Assembly (NCBI GenBank): GCA_022573655.1
Contig: JACZTO010000002.1
Location: forward strand, 62,001-126,000
Direction: 5' to 3'
Source of the DNA: Pseudomonadota bacterium
Lineage (GTDB): Bacteria; Pseudomonadota; Gammaproteobacteria; Steroidobacterales; Woeseiaceae
Length of the DNA stretch: 64,000 nt
The notes beneath the pieces are model-generated. The model searched no databases and was not told the DNA's origin. It worked only from the letters and a program-made list of their open reading frames with translations. The position numbers and the translations under genes are program-made. Positions 25,046 to 33,806 of the stretch are shown one piece after another; position 1 is the first letter of the stretch, and each line of letters starts with the position of its first letter.

Positions 25046-27607
25046 ATGACCAGGTCGATGGGATTGGCGTTGCTGGTGAGCCTGGCAGTCACGGCTTGTG
25101 GCGGCGGCGCACCGACGACGAATAATCCGCTGTCTCAGGATCCAGGCAACGGCGGTGGCACGACGTACTCCGGCCCGGTAGCCCGGGATTCTGACGTGCT
25201 CAAGTTCCAGCAGGAATTCTGGGCTAAGGCCAGGACTACGGATCGCTGTGGAAACTGCCACAACGAAACCGTTGGACAGGTACCGATGTTCGTCCGCAAC
25301 GACGACGTCAATATGGCGTACGACGCGGCGCTAACCGTAGTCGACCGCGTTCAGCCCGAATCTTCCGAAATTGTCATGAAGGTAAGCGCGCCGCCACTTG
25401 GGCATAACTGCTGGGTAGCGGATCCGGGCGTTTGCGGCACGATACTGCAAACCTGGATCGAAAATTGGGTCGGGCAGGCAGTCGGTAGCGGCCGCGAGAT
25501 CGTGCTGACAGCGCCGCCATCGGCAGACCCGGCAGACAGCAAGAATTTCCCGCTCGATACGACGTCGTTTGGGCAACTGCTGCATACGCCCATTTTGGTC
25601 GCATATTGTGCCAATTGTCATAGCTCGGAATCCCCGAACGCACAGCAGCCGTATTTTGCCGACCCGGATGTCGACGTCGCCTACGCCGCGGCGAAATCGA
25701 AGATCAACCTCGACACAGCGGCGGACTCACGTTTCGTCATCAAGGTCAGCCCGGCACCCATCGGGGAATCACACAACTGCTGGGACGGCGGCAACTGCAC
25801 GACCTCCGCGGCCGAAATGCTCGCGGCAATCACGGCTTTCGCGAACGGTATCACTGCAACGACCGTAGACCCGGATCTTGTCACCAGCCAGGCGTTACGC
25901 CTCGTTGACGGAACGCTGGCCTCTGGCGGAAATCGGTATGAAGATGCGCAGATCGCTTTGTGGGAGTTCAAGACGGGCTCCGGCCTCATCGCGTACGACA
26001 CCAGCGGCGTCGATCCCGCCATCGACCTGGACTTTTACGGCGATGTGACCTGGTACGGTGGCTGGGGAATTACCATCGGTACCGACGCGGCACAAGGTCC
26101 TGGTAAAGCACAGGGTTCCACCACAACCAGTAAAAAGTTACACGACGTTATACAAGAGTCGGGTGAATTCTCAATTGAAGCCTGGGTGATTCCTGCCAAC
26201 GTGACGCAGGAAATGTCGCGCATTGTCACCTACTCGGCAGGCGCCATGACTCGCAACTTTACGTTGCAACAAACGCTTTATGACTACAACTTCTTTCTGC
26301 GCACGGATGCGGTGGACGCAAACGACATGCCGCTTACCACGCTGAACGGTGAGCCGGCGCTATCAACTCCCGCCATGGACGAAGTATTGCAGGCAACTTT
26401 GCAGCACGTTGTAGCAACCTATGACCCGATCAACGGCCGCAGCATTTACGTCAACGGGGCGTTGGTCACGAATACCGACCCGATTCCAGGTGGCACGCTG
26501 ATCGACTGGCAGGACACATTCGCCCTGGTACTCGGCAATGAAGCGTCGGGCGATGGCGTTTGGGAGGGTACATTCCGTCTCGCCGCCATTCACCGTCGCG
26601 CATTGAGCCAGGAACAAATCGTGCAGAATTTCGACGCGGGTGTCGGCGAAAAATTCTACATGCTGTTTGATATTTCGGCGCGCATTGGCGCGCCGGAAGA
26701 TTCGTCTTTCATTTTGTTCGAGGCGCAGCAATTCGATACGTTCGCGTATCTCTTCGACAAGCCGAGTTTCATCACTCTGGATGGATCAGCGCCGGTAGGG
26801 ATTCCTATAAAGGGATTGCATCTTGGCATGAACGGCCAGGAAGCCGCTGTAGGACAAAGCTACGCAAATCTGGACGGCACACTAGACGCGGCGCCGCTTC
26901 TGGAACTGGGCCAGCCGCTCTCCGACCTTGGTGCGGTCATACCGCTTGAGAAAGGACCGCAAAACGACCAGTTCTTCCTGACTTTCGATGAGATCGCAAG
27001 CTTTATTTACGACCGGCCGGAGGCTCCAATGCTCGTGATTACGCCGACTGATCTGGACCCCGCATCGCACGTCGGTGTGCGCACATTCGACGAGATCAAC
27101 GCGACGTATGCCGCTATTACCGGTGTCGATCCGAACACGCCCGCTGTCGACATGACGTTCCAGGAGCTCCGACAGTCGTTGCCTGCCGTCGAAGACGTGA
27201 ACACATTGCTATCTTCGCACCAGATCGCCATTGCACAACTCGCCATTCAATACTGCGACGCGGCGATCGGCACGAATGCGAGCCCGAACCCGGATGCGCT
27301 GAATTACTGGCCGGATTTCGAATTTGGTGACCCACCCGCTACGGCGTTCAGTGTCACCAATCGTAGTGACTTCGTTGATCCGTTAATCGCGCGAGCCATT
27401 GGCCAAACGCCAGGTGGCCCACAACTCTTGACGCAACCGAGTTATGCGCTCGTTTATGATGAACTGGCGCAATTTCAGACGGGACCGGGCATCGACCGCC
27501 CCGACAACCTCATCGATCGACTCCTCGCCGGCCCCAGTGATACACGAGCTATCGCCAAGGGCGTCTGTGCAGCCGTGCTTGGCAGCGCGGCCACGTTGAT
27601 TCAGTAA
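25046..27607 (+). CDS. LamG-domain lipoprotein with duplicated CxxCH/HNCW unit
   Basis: 853 aa from the ATG at 25046, which AGGGAG precedes by 8 nt (an ATG two codons earlier is too close). Lipobox VTAC and a Gly-rich linker. Two similar segments of about 120 residues follow: CGNCH near 68 with HNCW near 120, and CANCH near 188 with HNCW near 243. Residues about 330-520 form a LamG/concanavalin-like domain (FSIEAWVIPANV, LQHVVATYDPINGRSIYVNG, RLAAIHRRALSQEQI) that usually binds sugars. The C-terminal 300 residues are unrecognised. Probably a surface lipoprotein combining two haems with a carbohydrate-type domain. Confidence 0.8.
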   Translation: MTRSMGLALLVSLAVTACGGGAPTTNNPLSQDPGNGGGTTYSGPVARDSDVLKFQQEFWAKARTTDRCGNCHNETVGQVPMFVRNDDVNMAYDAALTVVDRVQPESSEIVMKVSAPPLGHNCWVADPGVCGTILQTWIENWVGQAVGSGREIVLTAPPSADPADSKNFPLDTTSFGQLLHTPILVAYCANCHSSESPNAQQPYFADPDVDVAYAAAKSKINLDTAADSRFVIKVSPAPIGESHNCWDGGNCTTSAAEMLAAITAFANGITATTVDPDLVTSQALRLVDGTLASGGNRYEDAQIALWEFKTGSGLIAYDTSGVDPAIDLDFYGDVTWYGGWGITIGTDAAQGPGKAQGSTTTSKKLHDVIQESGEFSIEAWVIPANVTQEMSRIVTYSAGAMTRNFTLQQTLYDYNFFLRTDAVDANDMPLTTLNGEPALSTPAMDEVLQATLQHVVATYDPINGRSIYVNGALVTNTDPIPGGTLIDWQDTFALVLGNEASGDGVWEGTFRLAAIHRRALSQEQIVQNFDAGVGEKFYMLFDISARIGAPEDSSFILFEAQQFDTFAYLFDKPSFITLDGSAPVGIPIKGLHLGMNGQEAAVGQSYANLDGTLDAAPLLELGQPLSDLGAVIPLEKGPQNDQFFLTFDEIASFIYDRPEAPMLVITPTDLDPASHVGVRTFDEINATYAAITGVDPNTPAVDMTFQELRQSLPAVEDVNTLLSSHQIAIAQLAIQYCDAAIGTNASPNPDALNYWPDFEFGDPPATAFSVTNRSDFVDPLIARAIGQTPGGPQLLTQPSYALVYDELAQFQTGPGIDRPDNLIDRLLAGPSDTRAIAKGVCAAVLGSAATLIQ

Positions 27608-27632
27608 CGACGGGACCAGGGATATTCTCAAT

Positions 27633-29261
27633 ATGAGCAAGAAACGAAATGTGCGGTCCTGGGATATGCCGCAACTTCATGGAGACCATCCGCGTCCCGT
27701 CACGCGACGTCAGTTTGTCGCCCAGGGATTCATGACTGGTGCTGCGTATACCGTTGGCGGTGGCGTGCTGAGCCTGTTCTCGAACCCGCGCGAAGCGCTG
27801 GCAGCCCTGTCGACGGATCTCGATAACCTGCTGCTGAATCCGTGTCGAATCGCGACAGATGGCGCCGGCAAAATTCCGTTTATTTGTTTCGATCTGGCAG
27901 GCGGAGCGAACATCGCCGGTTCAAACGTTCTTGTCGGTCAGGGTGGTGGTCAAAATGACTTCCTGAGCACCGCAGGTTATCGAAAAATGGGCTTGCCGGG
28001 CGACATGGTGCCGGGGCTGAACGACCCAATTACGGGCCAGCCCTACGCCAACTTCGATCTGGGGCTTGGCTTTCATCTCGACAGCGCTTTTCGTCGCGGC
28101 ATAATGGCAAGTCTGACAGCGGGCCGCGAAGCCAATATTAACGGTGCGATCATTCCGGCGCGCTCTGACAACGATACCGGCAACAACCCGCACAATCCGA
28201 TGTACGGCATTGCACAAGCGGGCGCCGACGGCTCGATCCTCACACTTGCCGGTTCCGAGAACACGGATTCCGGCGGCAACTCGATGTTGCCCGCAGCGCT
28301 GTACAATCCCGAGCTGCGCCCGACCAAGGTTGACCGTCCAAGCGACGTCGTAAACCTGGTCAATACCGGTGACCTGGTTGGCATTCTCTCCAAGGATGAC
28401 GCAACCGCTGTCATGGAAACGATATACAGGCTTAGCGACCGCAAGATGGATAACGTCAACACGCAAATCTCGCGTGATGCGGTTATCAAGGAAATGGTTC
28501 GTTGCGGCTACCTGAAAGCTGCTGATATCGCGGATCGCTTCGGTGGCCTGCCGATCGATCCGGCACTGGATGCCGAGATCGTAGACCAGCCGGGTCAACC
28601 AGGCACGGGCATTTTCACGAATGCCGAATTCAACGCCGGTGATCGTGACGCGCGGGAGTTCCAGAAAACCGCTGCTGTAATGAAGCTGGTGATCAACGGC
28701 TTCGCGGGTGCCGGCTGTATCGAAATGGGCGGCTACGATTACCATGGCGGCCGCCGCGCTGAAGGCGAAGTAAAGGACGAGCGTGCCGGGCGCTGTATGG
28801 GCGCCTGCCTCGAGTACGCTGCTCGCAAAGGCGTACCGCTGATGATGTACGTATTCAGTGATGGTTCGGTATCGTCAAACGGAGCCATCGACAATACGCC
28901 CGAAGGCCGCGGCAAAGGCGAATGGGTGAGTGACAACTCTTCCACCGCCGGATCCTTTTTCCTTGTCTATAACCCAACTCGAAGACCGACGCTCATCGGT
29001 GCGAATGCGGCCGAACAGGCGCTGCATCAACAAATCGGAGCCATGAGTTCCGACGGCTCGGTGCAGCGTGCAGCAACGCCTGCTGCAAACAACGTCAACC
29101 TGCTCGTCAATACGGTGTTGCTGAACTACATGGCACTGCACGGTGAACAGGCCCAGTTCGGCGGTTTGTTTCCGAACCACGGCCTCGGCAATGCCACGTT
29201 ACAAGACCGCCTCACTGCATTCACGCCGATCGTGAGCAGCTTTATCACCAACCCCGTTTAG
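27633..29261 (+). CDS. Tat-exported DUF1501-like protein
   Basis: 542 aa. The N-terminus has a twin-arginine signal (TRRQFVAQGFMTGAAYTVGG). The body resembles DUF1501-type proteins of the sulfatase/alkaline-phosphatase fold, with conserved patches IPFICFDLAGGANIAGSNV, MGGYDYHGGRRAEGE and YVFSDGSVSSNG. No catalytic Cys/Ser for a sulfatase is evident. Similar proteins are found next to haem-motif proteins in planctomycetes and some proteobacteria. Third gene of the plus arm, 25 nt after the LamG gene. Its folded export by Tat suggests a cofactor or metal; the function is not known. Confidence 0.75.
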   Translation: MSKKRNVRSWDMPQLHGDHPRPVTRRQFVAQGFMTGAAYTVGGGVLSLFSNPREALAALSTDLDNLLLNPCRIATDGAGKIPFICFDLAGGANIAGSNVLVGQGGGQNDFLSTAGYRKMGLPGDMVPGLNDPITGQPYANFDLGLGFHLDSAFRRGIMASLTAGREANINGAIIPARSDNDTGNNPHNPMYGIAQAGADGSILTLAGSENTDSGGNSMLPAALYNPELRPTKVDRPSDVVNLVNTGDLVGILSKDDATAVMETIYRLSDRKMDNVNTQISRDAVIKEMVRCGYLKAADIADRFGGLPIDPALDAEIVDQPGQPGTGIFTNAEFNAGDRDAREFQKTAAVMKLVINGFAGAGCIEMGGYDYHGGRRAEGEVKDERAGRCMGACLEYAARKGVPLMMYVFSDGSVSSNGAIDNTPEGRGKGEWVSDNSSTAGSFFLVYNPTRRPTLIGANAAEQALHQQIGAMSSDGSVQRAATPAANNVNLLVNTVLLNYMALHGEQAQFGGLFPNHGLGNATLQDRLTAFTPIVSSFITNPV

Positions 29262-29290
29262 TACTCAATCAACATGATAATTGAGTACTA
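29259..29290. terminator. Inverted repeat at the end of the plus arm
   Basis: TAGTACTCAAT and ATTGAGTACTA form a perfect 11-bp stem with a 10-nt loop, starting at the stop codon of the DUF1501-like gene. No T tract follows, so it may be a transcript-end stabiliser rather than an intrinsic terminator. Confidence 0.5.
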
Positions 29291-29330
29291 GCCTGGCGAA
29301 CAATCCTGGGGGAGAGTGCATAATCCTCCC

Positions 29331-30698
29331 ATGACCAACCTCCATGCCCTGCTTGCCTGCCCACGCTGCGACAAGACGCCGCTGGAACAGAACGACGACA
29401 CTCTGCATTGCAAGGCCTGCAAGATAGACTTCCCAACGCTTGATGGCATGCCGTGGATGTTCGCCGAGCCAGACGCAACACTCGGCGAATGGCGTGGCCG
29501 CCTGCAGTACTCGTTGCAACAGCTCAGTCACGAAATCGCCGGCCTTGAATCCGAACTCGAGAGCGACGACCTGCATGCGCTCACCAGGCGTCGCGTCGAG
29601 CGATACAAAAAGGCCGTCGTCGCCCACAAGCGATCACTGCAAAAATTACTGCGTCCCATCGACGTGCAGTCTTTATACGGCAATTATGAAAGTTATCTTG
29701 CATTGCGCACGCGCTTGCCCGCAGACCAGGGTCTCAACACCTACTACACGAACATCCATCGGGACTGGGCCTGGGGTGACGAAGAAAACAAGGCTTCGCT
29801 AAAGCAAATCCGTTCAGTACTCCACGATCACGCAGACCTGGGCAATGTCCTGGTGCTCGGCTCAGGCGCCGGGCGCCTTGCTTTCGACATTCACAGGAAC
29901 ATGAACTGTACATTGACTGTAGCAATGGATTTCAATCCATTGCTCATGTTCGTAGCCAACACGATGGCCAGAGGCGAGCAGCTCAAGATGTACGAGTTTC
30001 CGATTGCTCCGCTCGCACTCGAAGACGATGCGGTCTTGCGCACCCTGTCAGCGCCCGACATTGCGGGCGAAGACTTTCACCTTGTGTTCGGTGATGCTTT
30101 GCGCCCGCCATTCCCGGATAAGTCTTTTGATACTGTCGTCACCCCCTGGCTGATTGACATCATTGCAGAGGACTTTCCCGTGCTCGCGGCACGCATCAAT
30201 GCGCTGTTGAAAAAAGATGGCCGCTGGGTGAATTTCGGTTCACTGGCATTTTCCACCACCAATCGTCAGGGTCGCTACAGTCCCGAAGAAGTCAAAGCAA
30301 TCGTCGCCGAGAACGGGTTCTCGAATCCATACGTATCTCAAGCGACCATACCGTACATGTGCTCACCGGCCAGCCGCCACGGGCGACAGGAAAAAGTGTT
30401 TTCGTATTCGGCATACAAAGAACGCGACGTACAAAAACCCGGACGCCATAAAGCCCTGCCCGACTGGCTGGTGACTGGCGAGGACCCTGTACCACTCTCG
30501 CCTTCGTTCCGCACCCAGGCCATGACCACGCAGGTTTATTCTTTCATTATGTCGCTGATCGACGGCAAACGTACGATCACGGATATGGCAGTGGTGCTGG
30601 AGAATCAGAAGCTAATGACGAAAGACGAAGCGGAGCCCGCAATACGTTCGTTCCTCACGAAAATGTATGACGACTCGCAAAAGCAACCAGGATATTAG
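29331..30698 (+). CDS. SAM-dependent methyltransferase with Trm112-like zinc finger and PqqD-like tail
   Basis: 455 aa from the ATG at 29331 (a GTG five codons earlier sits directly on the GGGGGAGAG Shine-Dalgarno). Residues about 4-40 form a Trm112-like Cys4 zinc ribbon (LLACPRCDKTPLE, LHCKACKIDFPTLDGMPW). The centre is a Rossmann methyltransferase with VLVLGSGAGRLAFDIH as the SAM-binding loop and HLVFGDALRPPFPDKSFD. The C-terminal IDGKRTITDMAVVLE resembles PqqD-like peptide-binding domains. The combination suggests modification of a peptide or protein, but the substrate is unknown. Confidence 0.82.
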   Translation: MTNLHALLACPRCDKTPLEQNDDTLHCKACKIDFPTLDGMPWMFAEPDATLGEWRGRLQYSLQQLSHEIAGLESELESDDLHALTRRRVERYKKAVVAHKRSLQKLLRPIDVQSLYGNYESYLALRTRLPADQGLNTYYTNIHRDWAWGDEENKASLKQIRSVLHDHADLGNVLVLGSGAGRLAFDIHRNMNCTLTVAMDFNPLLMFVANTMARGEQLKMYEFPIAPLALEDDAVLRTLSAPDIAGEDFHLVFGDALRPPFPDKSFDTVVTPWLIDIIAEDFPVLAARINALLKKDGRWVNFGSLAFSTTNRQGRYSPEEVKAIVAENGFSNPYVSQATIPYMCSPASRHGRQEKVFSYSAYKERDVQKPGRHKALPDWLVTGEDPVPLSPSFRTQAMTTQVYSFIMSLIDGKRTITDMAVVLENQKLMTKDEAEPAIRSFLTKMYDDSQKQPGY

Positions 30699-31594
30699 GC
30701 AAAAAGACCGCGAATAAAGTTACCTATCTTATTGATAGCTCTCCCGCTCTCCGGCATCTTGCCCACAAACATCTGGAACACATGCCACATCTCGGGCCAT
30801 ATCTCGAGATCGACCTCACCGCCGGCCGCGGCTATTTTTTCCGCAAATCGTTCTGAGTCGCTCAACAATATTTCGTCGTCGCCAACTTGAATATACAGTG
30901 GCGGCAAGCCGCCAACGTCAGCAAAAATTGGCGATACGAGCGGATCACGGCGTTGCGCCGGCTCACAATAGTAATCGGCGATCAGCGAAATATCCTGCGC
31001 ATGAAACCAGGGATCTTGCTGAGCTCGACTTTGCATCGATTCGCCACTGGCGGTTGCGTCGAGAAATGGAGACAACAAGATAGCAGCCGCCGGTAACGGG
31101 TCACCGGCGTCGCGCAATGAAAGTAACGTCGCCACGGCCAGGCCGCCGCCCGCCGAATCACCGGCAATTACCATGTCTTCAGCTTTGGTGCCGCGCGCCA
31201 GTAGAGTGCGATAAATGCCAACCGCATCTTCGATAGCGGCCGGGTACTTGCTTTCAGGTGACAGGCGGTACTCCGGCAGCAAAGCCTGTATGTGTCCTGC
31301 ACGTGCAATGTGACTGACCATCTGCCGATGCATGTCGCAGCCGCCGACTACATAGCCACCACCATGGAGATAAAGCAGTAACTTACCTTCCATACGCTCT
31401 TGCGGCGTCAGCCACTCGGCGTACAGACCATTGATCTCGTCGCGTACCTTGTCTACGCCAAACGCCGTCAGCATCAAGCCACCGAGATAATCCCACAGGC
31501 GACGAACCTTGCGCACATCAACTTTCGCAACGTCGACACGTTGCATGTAGGCGCCGCTGATTGAGCGAACGATATTTGCGCGTATGCTACTCAT
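30695..31594 (-). CDS. Alpha/beta hydrolase (hormone-sensitive lipase-like esterase)
   Basis: 299 aa. Oxyanion motif YLHGGGYVVGG, nucleophile elbow GDSAGG, Asp in VGDDEILLSDS and His in WPEMWHVFQMF: the full HSL/family IV esterase set. A cytoplasmic esterase for short acyl esters, substrate not definable. Its end overlaps the convergent methyltransferase by 4 nt. Confidence 0.92.
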   Translation of the reverse strand: MSSIRANIVRSISGAYMQRVDVAKVDVRKVRRLWDYLGGLMLTAFGVDKVRDEINGLYAEWLTPQERMEGKLLLYLHGGGYVVGGCDMHRQMVSHIARAGHIQALLPEYRLSPESKYPAAIEDAVGIYRTLLARGTKAEDMVIAGDSAGGGLAVATLLSLRDAGDPLPAAAILLSPFLDATASGESMQSRAQQDPWFHAQDISLIADYYCEPAQRRDPLVSPIFADVGGLPPLYIQVGDDEILLSDSERFAEKIAAAGGEVDLEIWPEMWHVFQMFVGKMPESGRAINKIGNFIRGLFA

Positions 31595-31619
31595 CTTTGT
31601 AGATGAGAGTACACGACTG

Positions 31620-32555
31620 ATGAATGCGCCGCGGACACCTGTACTCCGTACACCTGTGCTCCGTACACCTGTGCACCGTACGTCCGACTCCCGTTTTGAA
31701 AATCTGCCGGGTTATGACTTCGTGGCAAACTATGCAGACATCGACGGTTTGCGGATGCACTTCGTTGACGAGGGACCCCGCGACGGCGACGTGGTGTTAT
31801 TGCTGCATGGCGAGCCGAGTTGGTCATACCTCTATCGGCACATGATCCCGCTTCTTGCGGATGCGGGACTGCGCGTCATTGCGCCAGATCTGATCGGCTT
31901 TGGAAAATCCGATAAACCAGCAGACAAGAGTGACTACACCTATGCCGGTCACGTCGCCTGGATGACACAATTCATCGCAACGCTCGATCTCAATGGGATC
32001 ACTCTTTTCTGCCAGGACTGGGGTTCGTTGATTGGCCTGCGCGTGGCAGCGGAAAATCAACATCGTTTCGCGCGCGTCGCACTGGCGAATGGCGGAATGC
32101 CCACCGGCGATCAGGAAATGCCCGGGATTTTCAAGGCCTGGCAGATTTTCGCGCGCTTCAGCCCGTGGTTCCCAATCGGCAAAATCGTTCAGCAAGGAAC
32201 GATAACGGAATTGCCGGCTGACACCGTGGCCGCCTACGATGCGCCGTTTCCCGGATCGAAATACAAAACCGCTGCGCGTGTCTTTCCGGCGCTGGTACCG
32301 ACGAAGCCTGACGATCCTGCGAGCGACGCCAATCGCGCGGCATGGCAGGTCTTCAGCCGTTGGGAAAAGCCGTTTCTAACAATGTTCAGTAACCGCGACC
32401 CGATTACTCGTGGCGGAGAAAAGCTGTGGCAATCGAAAGTACCCGGTGCGCAGAACCGCGAACACGTAACGATCAGCAATGCAGGTCACTTCCTGCAGGA
32501 GGACAAAGGACCGGAGCTGGCACAGAAACTGATCAGGTTCATCCAAGAACCGTAG
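31620..32555 (+). CDS. Haloalkane dehalogenase-like alpha/beta hydrolase
   Basis: 311 aa from the ATG at 31620; the frame extends upstream, but that would overlap the divergent esterase start. The nucleophile is Asp in FCQDWGSLIG, with HGEPSWSYLYRHM supplying the halide-binding Trp next to the nucleophile pocket, and the catalytic His in SNAGHFLQEDKG. This pattern is typical of haloalkane dehalogenases (DhlA/DhmA group), not of Ser hydrolases. It may cleave carbon-halogen bonds, but real substrates of this group are often unknown. The N-terminus carries a 15-nt tandem repeat. Confidence 0.88.
   Translation: MNAPRTPVLRTPVLRTPVHRTSDSRFENLPGYDFVANYADIDGLRMHFVDEGPRDGDVVLLLHGEPSWSYLYRHMIPLLADAGLRVIAPDLIGFGKSDKPADKSDYTYAGHVAWMTQFIATLDLNGITLFCQDWGSLIGLRVAAENQHRFARVALANGGMPTGDQEMPGIFKAWQIFARFSPWFPIGKIVQQGTITELPADTVAAYDAPFPGSKYKTAARVFPALVPTKPDDPASDANRAAWQVFSRWEKPFLTMFSNRDPITRGGEKLWQSKVPGAQNREHVTISNAGHFLQEDKGPELAQKLIRFIQEP
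31635..31679 (+). repeat. Three 15-nt tandem repeats in the dehalogenase 5' end
   Basis: Units ACACCTGTACTCCGT, ACACCTGTGCTCCGT and ACACCTGTGCACCGT are in frame and encode repeated RTPV(L/H). Each differs by one base. The repeated peptide precedes the conserved fold. Confidence 0.9.
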
Positions 32556-32572
32556 GAGCACCCACATGGGCA

Positions 32573-32896
32573 TTAACGCTCCAGGTACTTCAACTTGTCC
32601 TTAACCTCACGCCATTCGGCTTCGTCTTCTGGGGCGTCGATCATTTCGGTGATGACCGGCCAGTCCGGAGACAAATCGGCGTTGAGTTGCAGAAAATGTT
32701 CCTGCCCGGCCGGCAACTCATCTTCGGAAAAAATGGCCTCCACCGGGCATTCGGGTTCGCAAAGCGTGCAATCGATGCATTCGTCAGGATCGATCACCAG
32801 AAAGTTCGGCCCTTCGTGGAAACAATCCACGGGACAAACCTCGACGCAGTCTGTCAATTTACACTTGATACAGGCTTCGGTGACGACGAATGTCAT
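32573..32896 (-). CDS. fdxA: 7Fe ferredoxin (FdxA family)
   Basis: 107 aa, standard for FdxA. The two cluster motifs are [19 protein letters not shown] and [15 protein letters not shown], which bind a [3Fe-4S] and a [4Fe-4S] cluster, followed by the C-terminal acidic extension. It is a soluble low-potential electron carrier. Convergent with the dehalogenase gene; no obvious redox partner next to it. Confidence 0.95.
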   Translation of the reverse strand: MTFVVTEACIKCKLTDCVEVCPVDCFHEGPNFLVIDPDECIDCTLCEPECPVEAIFSEDELPAGQEHFLQLNADLSPDWPVITEMIDAPEDEAEWREVKDKLKYLER

Positions 32897-32966
32897 GTTG
32901 GTACCTCAATTTCCGGAGCGCGTACGCTATGTGAAGTCGCCGCGCTAATCAAGACGCGACTGGCGC

Positions 32967-33806
32967 TTAAGCTGTAGAGCGCCAGTTCCCGGCAATACAT
33001 TCAGCCTTGCCATCATCCTCAAGCTTCAAAAGGTGCGCAAGCAATGACCTTTCCGCCCAGCCATAAAGGTTCTTGTCGATATCCTTGTATACGTGTGGCA
33101 CAAGCCTATCGGTCGAGATATCCGGATTTTCGCCTAACGCCGCAACGACCTTCTCTTCACGCTCCAGTCGATGGTTGATAATCCAGTCGATGCTCCTCTC
33201 TGCATCCCGAATGATTTCGCCGTGGCCGGGCAGCAACGCTGAACAATTCAGGTTCTTGAGTTTTTCAAGCGACTGCAAATAATGTGTCATATTACCATCG
33301 GGTGGATCGATGACGACAGTCGAACCATCAATCACGTGGTCGCCGGTGCAAATCCAGTCCAGCTCGAGCAGGCGATAGCACAGATGGTTTGAGGCATGAC
33401 CCGGAGTGCTGATGGCCTCAATCTCAATCCCATCGATTAATATCCTGTCGCCGTCGTCGAGGACTCTATGCGGCACAAACGTCGCATCCTGGTGTTCGCC
33501 CTTCGGCGCAGGCCGTCCCAGAAGCTCTGCGCCCGTCGCTCTGGCCAGTTCAACCGCACCCGGTGAGTGATCGGGGTGCGTGTGCGTTACCAGCACCTGG
33601 CGAATAGGCGCCGCCGCAATCTTCTCGATGGCACGCAGATGACTCTCGATCAGTGGTCCAGGATCAAGCACCGCAATCTCTTCTCGACCGAATAAATAGG
33701 TATTGGTGCCGGGCCCCGTCATCATTGACGGATTCGGGGCAAGCAGACGGCGCACTCCAGGCGCCAGTTGGCTGAAGGTTGGCATCTTTGGCCCAAATGC
33801 ACTCAT
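32967..33806 (-). CDS. MBL fold metallo-hydrolase (LACTB2-like)
   Basis: 279 aa. The metal motif HTHPDHSPGA, then TPGHASNHLC and TGDHVIDGSTVVI, gives the full binuclear zinc site. N-terminal GPGTNTYLFGREEIAVLDPG and a C-terminal winged-helix-like part fit the LACTB2-like group of hydrolases. Its start overlaps the upstream Nudix gene by 4 nt, so the two are translated together. The substrate is unknown; thioesters or RNA are possible for the group. Confidence 0.9.
   Translation of the reverse strand: MSAFGPKMPTFSQLAPGVRRLLAPNPSMMTGPGTNTYLFGREEIAVLDPGPLIESHLRAIEKIAAAPIRQVLVTHTHPDHSPGAVELARATGAELLGRPAPKGEHQDATFVPHRVLDDGDRILIDGIEIEAISTPGHASNHLCYRLLELDWICTGDHVIDGSTVVIDPPDGNMTHYLQSLEKLKNLNCSALLPGHGEIIRDAERSIDWIINHRLEREEKVVAALGENPDISTDRLVPHVYKDIDKNLYGWAERSLLAHLLKLEDDGKAECIAGNWRSTA

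Noticed and set aside
24416-25261. 281-codon minus-strand ORF
   Set aside because: Antisense to the haem-motif gene, with low-complexity arginine-rich translation.
31635-31679. Short CRISPR array
   Set aside because: Units are direct tandem repeats with no spacers, in frame within a coding sequence.
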